This document shows positions 18,675-27,290 of a stretch of 64,000 nt of DNA, in pieces. A program made the position numbers and the translations under genes. Source of the stretch: JAJRXR01 sp041987545 (GTDB lineage Bacteria; Planctomycetota; Phycisphaerae; Phycisphaerales; UBA1924); the NCBI GenBank assembly GCA_041987545.1, contig JBHIWH010000005.1, positions 62,001-126,000 of the forward strand, read 5' to 3'. The notes beneath the pieces are model-generated. The model saw nothing but the letters and a program-made list of their open reading frames with translations. It did no database searches and had not been told where the DNA came from. Within the stretch, counting starts at the first letter, position 1. Every line of letters starts with the position of its first letter.

Positions 18675-20231
18675 ATGGCGTGGTTCCTGCTTGCCCTCGT
18701 CGCGGTGATCGTGCTCTGCGTCGCGGCGCTCGCGCTGTACGACGTCCTCCAGAAGCGGCACGCCATCCTGCGGAACTTCCCGGTGATCGGGCACTTCCGG
18801 TACTGGCTGGAGGCGGTCGGGCCGGAGCTGCGGCAGTACATCGTCACCGACAACGACGAGGAGCGGCCCTTCAGCAGGGACCAGCGCCGGTGGGTCTACG
18901 CGTCGTCGAAGCGGCAGAACAACTACGCGGGGTTCGGGACGGACAACGACATCGAGTCCAGCCCGGGGTACGTCGTGCTGAAGCACTCGGCGCTGCCTCT
19001 CGGGCCGCCGACGGGCGAGGAGGCCGGGGCGGGCGAGCGGCACGAGGTCGCCTGCGCGAAGGTGCTCGGGGCGGCCCGCGGGCGGGCGAGGGCGTTCCGG
19101 CCGGGTTCGGTCGTGAACATCTCGGCGATGAGCTACGGCTCGCTCTCCAAGGCCGCGGTCGAGGCGATCAACCGCGGGTGCGCGATCGCCGGCGCCCTGC
19201 ACAACACGGGCGAGGGGGGCGTGTCCGAGTTTCACAGAAAGGGCGGGGAGCTGGTCTGGCAGATCGGGACGGGGTACTTCGGGTGCCGCGACGAGCGGGG
19301 CGGGTTCTGCGTTGAGCGGTTCTGCGAGACGCTGGGCACGGCGCCGATCCGCGCCGTCGAGATCAAGCTGAGCCAGGGGGCCAAGCCGGGGCACGGCGGG
19401 ATCCTGCCGGCGGCCAAGCTGACGCCCGAGATCGCGCGGATCCGCGGCGTCCCGCTGGGTCGGGACGTGATCAGCCCGCCGGCGCACTCCGCGTTCAACG
19501 GAGTAGACGGGCTGCTCGACTTCGTGGAGTCGCTCGCGGACCGGAGCGGCGGGCTGCCCGTCGGGATCAAGTCCGCGGTGGGCGAGATCGAGTTCTGGGA
19601 GGAGCTGGCGGACCGGATGGCGGACGGCTCGCGCGGCGTGGACTTCGTCACGATCGACGGGGGCGAGGGCGGGACGGGCGCGGCGCCCCCGGCGTTCGCC
19701 GACCATGTGTCGCTGCCGTTCAACGTCGGATTCCCGCGGGTGTACCGGGTGTTCGCCGAGCGCGGGCTGGCCGACCGGGTGGTGTTCATCGGTGCGGGGC
19801 GCCTCGGGCTGCCCGAGCGGGCGCTGTTCGCGATGGCGATGGGGTGCGACTTGATCGGGGTGGCCCGCGAGGCGATGCTCGCGATCGGGTGCATCCAGGC
19901 CCAGCGGTGCCACACGGACCATTGCCCGTCGGGCGTGGCGACTCAGAACCGGTGGCTGACACGCGGGCTGGATCCGACGCTCAAGTCGGTGCGGCTGGCG
20001 AACTACCTGGCGGCGCTGCGGGGGGAGGTGGTCGCGCTGAGCCGCGCATGCGGCGCCGAGCATCCGGCGCTGGTCGGCATCGAGCGGTTCGAGCTGTTGC
20101 AGGAGAACTACGGCTCGCGGAGCGCCGGCGAGCTGTTGGGCTACGCGCCGGGCTGGGGCCTGCCCGGGGACGAAGATCGGCGCCGTCTCGTGCAACTGCG
20201 GGTCGCACGGGACGGCGCCGATGGCGGCTAG
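18675..20231 (+). CDS. Membrane-anchored FMN-binding glutamate synthase family protein
   Basis: A 518-residue protein with one N-terminal membrane helix (AWFLLALVAVIVLCVAALAL) followed by a glutamate-synthase FMN barrel. The barrel includes SAMSYGSLSKAAVEAINRG, HNTGEGGVSEFH, QGAKPGHGGILPAAK, and DGGEGGTGAAP. A Cys-x5-Cys-x4-Cys motif (CIQAQRCHTDHC) matches the 3Fe-4S ligands of GltB. It has neither the N-terminal glutaminase domain nor the GXGXG domain, so it cannot by itself use glutamine. Stand-alone proteins of this type are widespread but their reaction is not settled; an FMN-dependent oxidoreductase at the membrane is the safe description. The ATG follows GACGGAGG. It stands alone between the SRAP gene and a convergent secreted-protein gene. 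Confidence 0.88.
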   Translation: MAWFLLALVAVIVLCVAALALYDVLQKRHAILRNFPVIGHFRYWLEAVGPELRQYIVTDNDEERPFSRDQRRWVYASSKRQNNYAGFGTDNDIESSPGYVVLKHSALPLGPPTGEEAGAGERHEVACAKVLGAARGRARAFRPGSVVNISAMSYGSLSKAAVEAINRGCAIAGALHNTGEGGVSEFHRKGGELVWQIGTGYFGCRDERGGFCVERFCETLGTAPIRAVEIKLSQGAKPGHGGILPAAKLTPEIARIRGVPLGRDVISPPAHSAFNGVDGLLDFVESLADRSGGLPVGIKSAVGEIEFWEELADRMADGSRGVDFVTIDGGEGGTGAAPPAFADHVSLPFNVGFPRVYRVFAERGLADRVVFIGAGRLGLPERALFAMAMGCDLIGVAREAMLAIGCIQAQRCHTDHCPSGVATQNRWLTRGLDPTLKSVRLANYLAALRGEVVALSRACGAEHPALVGIERFELLQENYGSRSAGELLGYAPGWGLPGDEDRRRLVQLRVARDGADGG

Positions 20232-20258
20232 CTGCGGGTCGTGGGTGTAGCCCGCCTG

Positions 20259-22841
20259 CTAGGGGCACCCGGCGCCGAAGTAGACCAGGAACTGGACGAC
20301 ATCGGAGAAGTCGAAGGACCCGAAGGGGTCGGCGAGGTCGGCCTCGGGCGCCATCGCGCCGAACGCCGTCAGGAACGCGAGGACGTCTGAGAAGTCGAGC
20401 TGGCCGAAGGGCTCGGCGAGGTCGGCCGGGCAGCCGGGGCAGAGGGCGACATCGTCGATGCCGTAGCCGCCTCCGGCCGAGATCGAGCCGGCGAGTTCGA
20501 CCCGGGCGATGTTGGCGGTGTCGGACTCGACGAGCCAGAAGAGCGAGACGCCGCCCGGGCCCTGGACGCCCGTGCGGGTGTGTTCGGCGACGAGGTTTCC
20601 GGCCGAGTCGTACGCGCGGAGGTGGACGGTGTCGCCGGCGGCGACGGTGTCCTCCAGGAGGTCGAGCGTGGTGAGCCCGAAGCGCTGGATGGGCTGATTA
20701 GGCGTGAACACGATCGGGTTGACGTCCTGGAAGGGGTTGTCGTCACCGTTCGGCCCGGACGTGGAGAGGAACCAGGCGCCGGAGACGTCCATGGGGGAGA
20801 AGGGGGAGTCGGGCCCGCCGACGCCCTCAAAGGCGCGCTGGCCGTCGGGGCCGTAGCTCCGGACGCGCATCGAAGCCGAGTTTGCTGTGGAGATCGTCAC
20901 GCCGACGCCGTCGATCTCGATGCCCGGGACGACCACGTTCTCGCCGCCCAGATTCTCGGCGTCCTCCGAGTCGCAGATCTGGCTGGGGGGGAGGGGGTCG
21001 CCCTGGCCGTCGTCGATGGTGGTGATGTCCACGTCGTCGGAGCCGGGCTGGAAGTTGAGGAAGGGGTTCTGGTTGGTGAAGCCGTTGAGGAGTCGGAAGT
21101 TGGTGGTCGTGTCCGGGAGGGCGAGACCGTTGTATGGCGAGTCGAATCCGCTTACGAGGCTGAAGAGGAAGGGGCTGAAGACGCGGAGTTCCTGGATGAT
21201 CCGTCCGGCGCCGTTGTCGGCCACGATGTGGAGTCGACCGTCGTCGCCGGAGTTGATCGAGGCGGCGTATGTGCCCGCCCCACCTCCGGCGATCGTCCAG
21301 CTCCGGATGGGAGAAGTCGGCTCGGAGAGGTCCTCGAGCTCGTAGATGTCGCCGTTGGTGACGAACCAGGCGTCGTCGGAGATGGGGTCGAGGGTGAAAT
21401 CGGTGTCGGCGCCCCAGGGGATCGACGAGACGTCGTAGACCTTGGGGTCGTCGAGCTGGAGCGTGGGCATCGAGATCAGCAGGCCCTCGTCCGGGGCGAG
21501 CGCGAAGACACGATCGGTCAGAGGGCTGAACCCGAGGCGGATGTCGTCGGAGCTGAAGCCCGGGGTGACCTGGTCGATGAAGTGGTTGCCGTCGGCGAAG
21601 GGGTCGGCGTGGACGATCGTCCCGCCGTCTTCTGCGAAGATCGTGCGCTGGCGGGTGAAGACGAGCTGGCCCGGGTCGTCGAGGGTGAGGAGGGTGGACC
21701 ACTGGCCGTTGCGGAGGTCGAAGGCCATGAGGGCGCCGTCGGGCAGGCCTTCGAGCCTCACGGTCGCGGCGATGCGGAGGCCGTCGGGCGAGAGGGCGGC
21801 GTCGACGAGTTCCAGACCGGCGGGGATGGGGACCGGGAACGTGATCGGCGTCGCGATTCCGCCGTCGAGGCTCAGGCTGTGGAAGTTGATCCTGCCGAGG
21901 GTGGAGTCGACGCTGAAGCCGCCGCGGGGCCTGATGGCCATGACATCGTCGAGGATCCGGACGTCCGACTCGCCGACGTCGGCGAAGGTCTGGTCGGGCG
22001 TCATGAGGACGGAGCGTTCGACGAGGTCGCCGTCGGGGTCCTGGAAGAAGACGCGCTGCACGCGGCGGGTGTGGGAGACGAAGTCGGCCTCCCGGTCGGT
22101 GGCGTCGCCCGAGCCGGGGTTGGTGTACTTGACGAACTCGTCGTCGCCGTTGCGGTGGACGCGGCGGAGGGAGACCATGTGCCCGCCGGTGCGGGCCAGG
22201 AGCGTCGGGGGCGACGTGTCCTGGTCGATGTCGTAGTAGCCCCAGCGCATGACCATGACGGCGCCGAGGCGGCCCATGACGGCGATGTCCTCGGTGGTCG
22301 GGGTATTGGCGCCGCCGCTGTTCCAGTTTCCTCCGTCAACGCCGACGGTCGAGACCGTGAAGGTCGACGCGGCCTCGGCGCCGCCCCAGTGGGCGATCCA
22401 GTCGCGCGTGCCCTCGCGGAGGCGTCGGGCGCCGGTCCCGCCGTCCGGGTTCGTGCTCATGAAGTTGACACCCAGGTCGGCGAGCTGGTCGGAGATGAAG
22501 TTGTAGCTGACGCGGGCGGTCTCGCCCCAGTTGCGGTTGGTGAGCTGGTCCCAGGGGCCGACGCCCGGGGAGATGCCGAACCAGCCCTGGGCGGCGACCC
22601 AGGCGAGGGTGTTCATGGTGGCGGTTGGCCCGCAGTAGTAGCGACCGCCGTTGGGCAGGCCAACGACCCAGGGGTCGCCGTCGCGGCGCTGGTCGAAGTC
22701 GGGCACGAGCCCCTCGACCTCGTACAGGTACGCGTTCTCGTTGAAGTAGTAGCCCGAGATGGCGTCCCACTGGGCGCAGGCGGGTGCGGCGACGAGGCCG
22801 AGGGCGGCGGCGGTGATGGCGGGCGTGATCCGTGAGAGCAT
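20259..22841 (-). CDS. Secreted protein with C39-like papain-fold region and C-terminal twin dockerin-like repeats
   Basis: An 860-residue exported protein with a signal peptide (cleavage likely after ACAQ near residue 24). Residues 65-240 look like a papain-fold C39-type domain: YYCGPTATMNTLAW with Cys70, His221 in TGGHMVSLRRV, and KYTNPGSG as a possible third residue. A long beta-rich, propeller-like middle follows (about 300-600), then a lectin-like region. The end is Cys-Pro plus two repeats, DLAEPFGQLDFSDVLAFL and DLADPFGSFDFSDVVQFL, closing with GAGCP. Such GC-type dockerin-like domains occur in Phycisphaerae and are thought to anchor proteins. The ATG follows CAGGAG. It is divergent from a sigma-kinase operon. 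Peptidase activity is inferred from motif spacing only. Confidence 0.85.
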   Translation of the reverse strand: MLSRITPAITAAALGLVAAPACAQWDAISGYYFNENAYLYEVEGLVPDFDQRRDGDPWVVGLPNGGRYYCGPTATMNTLAWVAAQGWFGISPGVGPWDQLTNRNWGETARVSYNFISDQLADLGVNFMSTNPDGGTGARRLREGTRDWIAHWGGAEAASTFTVSTVGVDGGNWNSGGANTPTTEDIAVMGRLGAVMVMRWGYYDIDQDTSPPTLLARTGGHMVSLRRVHRNGDDEFVKYTNPGSGDATDREADFVSHTRRVQRVFFQDPDGDLVERSVLMTPDQTFADVGESDVRILDDVMAIRPRGGFSVDSTLGRINFHSLSLDGGIATPITFPVPIPAGLELVDAALSPDGLRIAATVRLEGLPDGALMAFDLRNGQWSTLLTLDDPGQLVFTRQRTIFAEDGGTIVHADPFADGNHFIDQVTPGFSSDDIRLGFSPLTDRVFALAPDEGLLISMPTLQLDDPKVYDVSSIPWGADTDFTLDPISDDAWFVTNGDIYELEDLSEPTSPIRSWTIAGGGAGTYAASINSGDDGRLHIVADNGAGRIIQELRVFSPFLFSLVSGFDSPYNGLALPDTTTNFRLLNGFTNQNPFLNFQPGSDDVDITTIDDGQGDPLPPSQICDSEDAENLGGENVVVPGIEIDGVGVTISTANSASMRVRSYGPDGQRAFEGVGGPDSPFSPMDVSGAWFLSTSGPNGDDNPFQDVNPIVFTPNQPIQRFGLTTLDLLEDTVAAGDTVHLRAYDSAGNLVAEHTRTGVQGPGGVSLFWLVESDTANIARVELAGSISAGGGYGIDDVALCPGCPADLAEPFGQLDFSDVLAFLTAFGAMAPEADLADPFGSFDFSDVVQFLVYFGAGCP

Positions 22842-22954
22842 GGCGGTTCTCCTGTTTCGGGGGAGTCGTGGACCCCCTCCGCAGGCCAACGCGATGGCAC
22901 GCCGCCCCCGGTATCACGGCTTTCGTCAATTTCTGGGCCCGCCGCCGGAGCGGG

Positions 22955-22960
22955 TATATT
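22955..22960 (+). promoter_or_regulatory. Candidate -10 TATATT of sigma gene 22996-23559
   Basis: TATATT followed by CGG lies 35 bases before the sigma ATG. The bases before it (22921-22954) read TTTCTGGGCCCGCC..., with an inverted repeat CCCGC/GCGGG abutting the box. This is similar to the arrangement upstream of the sigma gene at 57310-57891. Confidence 0.4.
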
Positions 22961-22995
22961 CGGGCAGTGGGAGACGCCTGGGGGGCGTGAGCGGC

Positions 22996-23559
22996 ATGAC
23001 GTGCACGGATCTGACAACCCGCCTGGGGCTGATCGAGGCCGACCCGGGCCAGGCCGACTCGGTGATGCCCGTCGTCTACGAGGAGCTTCGGCGGATCGCC
23101 GACCACCACTTCCGCGGCGAGTCGCCCGGGCACACGCTCCAGCCGACGGCGGTCGTCCACGAGGCGTACCTGAGGCTCGTGGATCAGACACGGGCGTCGG
23201 TGAACGACCGGAGACACTTCGTCGCGATCGCGGCGACCGCGATCCGCCGGGTGCTCGTGGACCACGCCCGGACACGGGGACGGATCAAACGCACGCCGCC
23301 TGGGGTGCGGCGTCCGCTCGAGGCGGTCGAGGAGGGCGCCCGGATCGGCGAGATCGACATGATCGCGATCGATGAGTCGCTGACAACCCTCGAGTCGCGG
23401 GAGCCGCGGATGGCAAAGGTCGTCGAGCTGCGGTTCTTCGGGGGGTTCACGTTCGAGGAGATCGCGGACCACCTGTCGGTGTCGGTGATCACGGCCAAGC
23501 GCGACTGGGCCGCGGCGCGGGCGTGGCTCGAGCGGTCGCTGGGGGACGGCGATGGGTGA
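22996..23559 (+). CDS. ECF-type sigma factor (Sig-70_X6-like)
   Basis: A 187-residue sigma factor. Region 2 includes MPVVYEELRRIADHHFRGES and HTLQPTAVVHEAYLRLVDQT, then AIAATAIRRVLVDHARTRG; region 4 has LRFFGGFTFEEIADHLSVSV with its recognition helix to RAWLERSL. The ATG at 22996 is preferred; an in-frame GTG at 22987 would add three residues. The last eight bases overlap the kinase gene that follows. It is divergent (154 bases) from the C39/dockerin protein gene, its likely target. Confidence 0.92.
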   Translation: MTCTDLTTRLGLIEADPGQADSVMPVVYEELRRIADHHFRGESPGHTLQPTAVVHEAYLRLVDQTRASVNDRRHFVAIAATAIRRVLVDHARTRGRIKRTPPGVRRPLEAVEEGARIGEIDMIAIDESLTTLESREPRMAKVVELRFFGGFTFEEIADHLSVSVITAKRDWAAARAWLERSLGDGDG

Positions 23560-26236
23560 CACGACGCTGCGCGCCATCCGCGTGGTCCGCGAGCTGCTGG
23601 ACCTCGGGGAGTCGGCGCGGGAGGACGCCCTGCGCCGACTTGGCGCCGAGGACGGGTCGCTCCGGGACGAGGTGGTCGCGCAGCTGCGGGCCGCGACCAC
23701 CGGCGGCGGGCCCCTCGAGGAGCCGCTGGTCTCGATCGGGGCGGGCTCGCTCGCGGACCCGCCGCCCGACCGGATCGGCGAGTACGAGGTCGGTGAGCGG
23801 ATCGGCGCGGGCGGGATGGGCGAGGTGTTCCACGCGGTCCGCCGGGGCGAGGGGTTCGAGCAGCAGGCCGCGATCAAGCTGATCCGCCGCGGGCTCGTGA
23901 CGCCCGACGGCGTGAGGCGGTTCGAGAACGAGCGGCGGGTGCTGGCGGGTCTCCGGCACCCGTACATCGCGAGCCTGCTGGACGGCGGCGTGACCGGGGA
24001 CGGGCGCCCGTACATCGTGATGGAGTACGTCGAGGGAACCCCCATCGACCGGTACTGCGGGGAGCGTGGGCTATCTCTCCGGGATCGGGTCGAGCTGATG
24101 CGCCGGGTGTGCGCGGGGGTCGAGCACGCGCACCGGAACCTGGTGCTGCATCGGGACCTAAAGCCTGGCAACGTGCTGGTCACGGCCGAGGGGCTGCCCA
24201 AGCTGCTGGACTTCGGCATCGCCAAGAGCCTGGCCGAGCCGGGCGCGGGCGTCGAGCAGACCATCGCGATCGATCGGCGGATCACGCTCGAGTACGCGAG
24301 CCCGGAGCAGTTCACCAGCGACACGCTCACGACGGCGAGCGACGTGTACGCGCTGGGCGCGATGCTGTTCGCGATCATCGCGGGACGCCCGCCCCTGCCC
24401 GTCGAAGGGCGGGGCACGGCGGAGTACCAGCGGCATGTGGAGGCGGACGCCCCGCCGGCTCTGAGCCAGTGCGTCGAGACGGGGAGTCCGGTGGATCCCC
24501 GCCAGGTCCGGGGTGACCTGGACACGATCGTCGCGTCCGCGTTGCGGAAGGAGCCCGAGCGACGGTACGGCTCGGCGGCGGCGCTGTCGGAGGACCTCGG
24601 GCGCTGGCTAGGCTCGCGGCCCGTGCGGGCGAGGCCCGACACGATCGGGTACCGGGCCCGCAAGTTCGTCTCGCGGAACAGGGCGGGTGTCGTCGGCGCG
24701 GCGGCGGCGGCGGCGCTTGCGCTCGGCGGTGGCGTCGGCATCGCGTGGTCCGCGATCGAGGCGGACCGCCAGAGGCGCGAGGCTCAGACGCAGGCGTCGG
24801 TCGCGATGGGCGTAAACGAGATCATGCTCGAGTCCATTGATGCCGTGAACCCCTACGGCATGGGCCGGGATGTGCTCATGCTCGACGTGCTGGACGAGAT
24901 CGCGGCCAGGTCGCCCGCGGCGTACGCCGACGCGCCCCGGGTCGAGGCGGAGGTCCGATTCACGCTGGCCCGGACGTACCGGAGCCTGGGGGAGTTTGAG
25001 ACGGCTCTGGGGCACGCGGAGCGCGCGATCGAGCTGTACGAGGCCGCGGGAGATGCGGATTCTCTGGGGGCGATCGAGGCGCGGATCGCGCTGGCCCAGT
25101 GCTTGCTGGAGCTGGATCGGAGGGCGGAAGCCACGGACGCGGCCGACCTCGCCGTTGCCGAGTCGGAGCAGGCCGCGCCCGGGCTGCTCGGCAGCGCGCT
25201 GCGCACGCGGGGGGAGATCGCCCTGAGCGACGGCGAGCTGGAGCGGGCCGAGTCGCTCATCCGGCGTTCGATCGAAGAGGCCGAGGCAACTGGGGAGACG
25301 TACGACGCGCTGCGGGCGCGCAACGTCCTCGGCGATGTGCTGACGGGCATGGGGAGGGGCGACGAGGCGATCGCCGAGCTGGAGGGTGTGACGGCGGCGT
25401 GGGCCGAGGCCGCCGGCGCCGAGCACCCGTCCGCGCTGGCCGCCCGGGCGAACCTGGGCCTGGCGCTGCTGGTCGCGGGGCGGTTCGAGGAGGCCGAGCC
25501 GCACTGCGCGGCGGTGATCGTCCCGCTGGAGCGGCTGCTGGGCGAGGACCACCCGCGCGTGCAGACCGCGCGGAACAACCTCGCGGGGGCGTACTTCCAG
25601 CTCGGGCGCCTCGACGCCGCGCGGGAGATCCTGGAGGACATCCTCGCGACGCAGGAGCGCACGCTCGGCGCCGACCACCTCGCGACGGCACAGACCCGGA
25701 ACAACGTCGGCTCGCTTCTGTTCCGGGCCGGCGAGTACGAGTTGGCGCTCCCCCACCTGCGGCGGTCGTGGGACTCGAGGCGCGAGGCGCTGGGGGGCGA
25801 GGCGTGGCTCACGATGGCGACGCTCGGGCACTACACGGCGTGCCTGCGGATGCTCGGGCGGGGGGACGAGGCGTTCTCGCTGCTCGAGCAGTACGTCGCG
25901 GCGTTCGTCGAGGTCGAGGGACCCGTGCACCCGCAGGCGCTCGACACGGTCGAGGTGCTGGGCGAGATGCTCTCGCACCGGGAGCGGTACGACGAATCGG
26001 CCGAGACCTTTCGGCGGCTTGGCGAGTTGTATGCGCGGACGCCCTCACCGGATGCCAGTGAGCGATTCCGGATCGCGCGGCTGCAGGGCGAAGCGCTGGT
26101 CGCGGCTGGGCGAGCCGAGGAGGCCCGGTTCTGCATGGAGGCGGCCTACGCGCGTCTGGCCGAGAAGCTCGGGGAGGACGACGAGGCGGTGCGGTCGGCG
26201 GCCGCCGCGATCGAAGAGGTCATCGGCGGCGGCTGA
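23552..26236 (+). CDS. Ser/Thr protein kinase with C-terminal TPR repeats
   Basis: An 894-residue membrane kinase. An N-terminal helical segment (residues 1-50) precedes the kinase domain (78-360), which has a GAGGMG loop at 85-90, Lys109, HRD 200-202, DFG 220-222 and ASPEQ at 249-253. A membrane helix at about 379-400 separates the cytoplasmic kinase from a TPR region (about 460-880; e.g. EVRFTLARTYRSLGEFETAL, NNLAGAYFQLGRLDAAREIL). The TPR part probably senses or binds a protein ligand outside the cytoplasm. Start ATG 23552 overlaps the sigma stop by eight bases. It converges with a dockerin protein gene. Kinase output is presumed to control the partner sigma factor; this is not visible in the sequence. 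Confidence 0.94.
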   Translation: MGDTTLRAIRVVRELLDLGESAREDALRRLGAEDGSLRDEVVAQLRAATTGGGPLEEPLVSIGAGSLADPPPDRIGEYEVGERIGAGGMGEVFHAVRRGEGFEQQAAIKLIRRGLVTPDGVRRFENERRVLAGLRHPYIASLLDGGVTGDGRPYIVMEYVEGTPIDRYCGERGLSLRDRVELMRRVCAGVEHAHRNLVLHRDLKPGNVLVTAEGLPKLLDFGIAKSLAEPGAGVEQTIAIDRRITLEYASPEQFTSDTLTTASDVYALGAMLFAIIAGRPPLPVEGRGTAEYQRHVEADAPPALSQCVETGSPVDPRQVRGDLDTIVASALRKEPERRYGSAAALSEDLGRWLGSRPVRARPDTIGYRARKFVSRNRAGVVGAAAAAALALGGGVGIAWSAIEADRQRREAQTQASVAMGVNEIMLESIDAVNPYGMGRDVLMLDVLDEIAARSPAAYADAPRVEAEVRFTLARTYRSLGEFETALGHAERAIELYEAAGDADSLGAIEARIALAQCLLELDRRAEATDAADLAVAESEQAAPGLLGSALRTRGEIALSDGELERAESLIRRSIEEAEATGETYDALRARNVLGDVLTGMGRGDEAIAELEGVTAAWAEAAGAEHPSALAARANLGLALLVAGRFEEAEPHCAAVIVPLERLLGEDHPRVQTARNNLAGAYFQLGRLDAAREILEDILATQERTLGADHLATAQTRNNVGSLLFRAGEYELALPHLRRSWDSRREALGGEAWLTMATLGHYTACLRMLGRGDEAFSLLEQYVAAFVEVEGPVHPQALDTVEVLGEMLSHRERYDESAETFRRLGELYARTPSPDASERFRIARLQGEALVAAGRAEEARFCMEAAYARLAEKLGEDDEAVRSAAAAIEEVIGGG

Positions 26237-26326
26237 GCGGTCGGGCGGCTGGATCGGTAACCGCGCGCCGCCGACGGAGAGTCGGCATCGCACGGTGCAG
26301 CAAGGCCAATCGGGCGTGCGCGGCGT

Positions 26327-27232
26327 TCACGAGCCGCAGCCCGCGGCGAACGCGGTCAGGAACTCGAGCACGTCGGAGAAGTCGAACACGCCGAACGGCT
26401 CGGCGAGGTCGGCGGGCGGCTCCATCGCGCCGAACGCCGACAAGAACGCGAGCACGTCGGAGAAGTCGAGCGTCCCGCAGGGCGTCGCGAGGTCGGCCGG
26501 GCATGGGGCGGGCGCCGGCTCGATGGAGAGGAATGCGATCTCGGCGCGCGATTCGGCCGAGGCGGTGTCGTCGCCGAAGAAGATGAAGCTCGGGGTCTCG
26601 TAGACATCGGGCGAGCCCGAGAAGGCGGAGTAGTCGCGCAAGGGGCCGCACAGAACGGGCTGCCCTCCCGCGTGGAGCGTGTACCGGTCCCCGTGGACGA
26701 AGAGCTCGTAGGCGGTCATGGCCGCGGTCGTGTCGAGGGCGGCGCCCTCGGCGTGCGTGAAGAGGTCGGCCGGCGACGCCGAGTCGTCGTCGTATGCCCA
26801 GACCTCGTCCTCCCAGAACGCGAGTTCGAGTCCCAGCAGGTCGCTGGAGATGACGATGAGGCTGAACCCGGCCCGGTCGAACACGCCGTCGCCGTTGTCG
26901 TCGCGGGCGTTGTGCGCCTCGACGGCGATCCGGAGGTCGATCCGCACGACGAACCCCGTTTCCCGGTCCAGCGGGGCCGGGAGGTCGGGGTGCAGCCAGC
27001 TGAAGTACCCGCCCTGGTCCGTCCGGGGGTCGAGCGAGTCGAGCGTCGTGAACGCGGGCCCGGCGGACTGCGTGACCGAGTGCGAGAGCAGCGGGTTGGC
27101 GAGGAAGACCCACCCCTGGCCCGAGGGTGTCGTGCCCAGGTTGGCATCGAACAGATCGACCGCGTCGGCCGGCGCCGCGCACGCCAACATCGCGACAGCG
27201 GCCAATACAACTCGCGCTCTCCGGGGTCGCAT
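26327..27232 (-). CDS. Secreted protein with C-terminal twin dockerin-like repeats
   Basis: A 301-residue exported protein: signal peptide MRPRRARVVLAAVAMLACA with likely cleavage after PADA, then a beta-rich domain of about 210 residues of the kind seen in lectin-like or choice-of-anchor domains (GYFSWLHPDLPAPLDRETGF; FVVRIDLRIAVEAHNARDD; YELFVHGDRYTLHAGGQPVL). I cannot name its ligand. The C-terminus is Cys-Pro followed by DLATPCGTLDFSDVLAFL and DLAEPFGVFDFSDVLEFL, ending AAGCGS rather than the usual GCP, and with an extra Cys in the first repeat. The start is the ATG at 27230-27232; a TTG immediately before it is not needed. It lies 58 bases downstream of xylA on the same strand and converges with a kinase gene. 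Confidence 0.82.
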   Translation of the reverse strand: MRPRRARVVLAAVAMLACAAPADAVDLFDANLGTTPSGQGWVFLANPLLSHSVTQSAGPAFTTLDSLDPRTDQGGYFSWLHPDLPAPLDRETGFVVRIDLRIAVEAHNARDDNGDGVFDRAGFSLIVISSDLLGLELAFWEDEVWAYDDDSASPADLFTHAEGAALDTTAAMTAYELFVHGDRYTLHAGGQPVLCGPLRDYSAFSGSPDVYETPSFIFFGDDTASAESRAEIAFLSIEPAPAPCPADLATPCGTLDFSDVLAFLSAFGAMEPPADLAEPFGVFDFSDVLEFLTAFAAGCGS

Positions 27233-27245
27233 CAAGTCAGCCTAC

Positions 27246-27259
27246 CGGGCCGCGGCCCG
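27246..27259. repeat. Perfect 14-bp palindrome upstream of the dockerin protein gene
   Basis: CGGGCCGCGGCCCG reads the same on both strands and lies 13 bases before the ATG of the 26327-27232 gene, between it and xylA. It could be an operator, or fold in the RNA and separate expression of the two genes. A chance origin is possible in 68-70% GC DNA. Confidence 0.35.
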
Positions 27260-27290
27260 TGGTCCTAGAGGCCCGGCTCGAGGGCGGCTC

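Noticed and set aside
26270..26286. GCCGAC-GGAGA-GTCGGC hairpin between convergent kinase and dockerin genes
   Set aside because: Six-base stem and no T tract on either side; too weak to call a terminator.
27233..27235. TTG as start of the dockerin protein gene 26327-27232
   Set aside because: An ATG follows immediately and gives a normal signal peptide.
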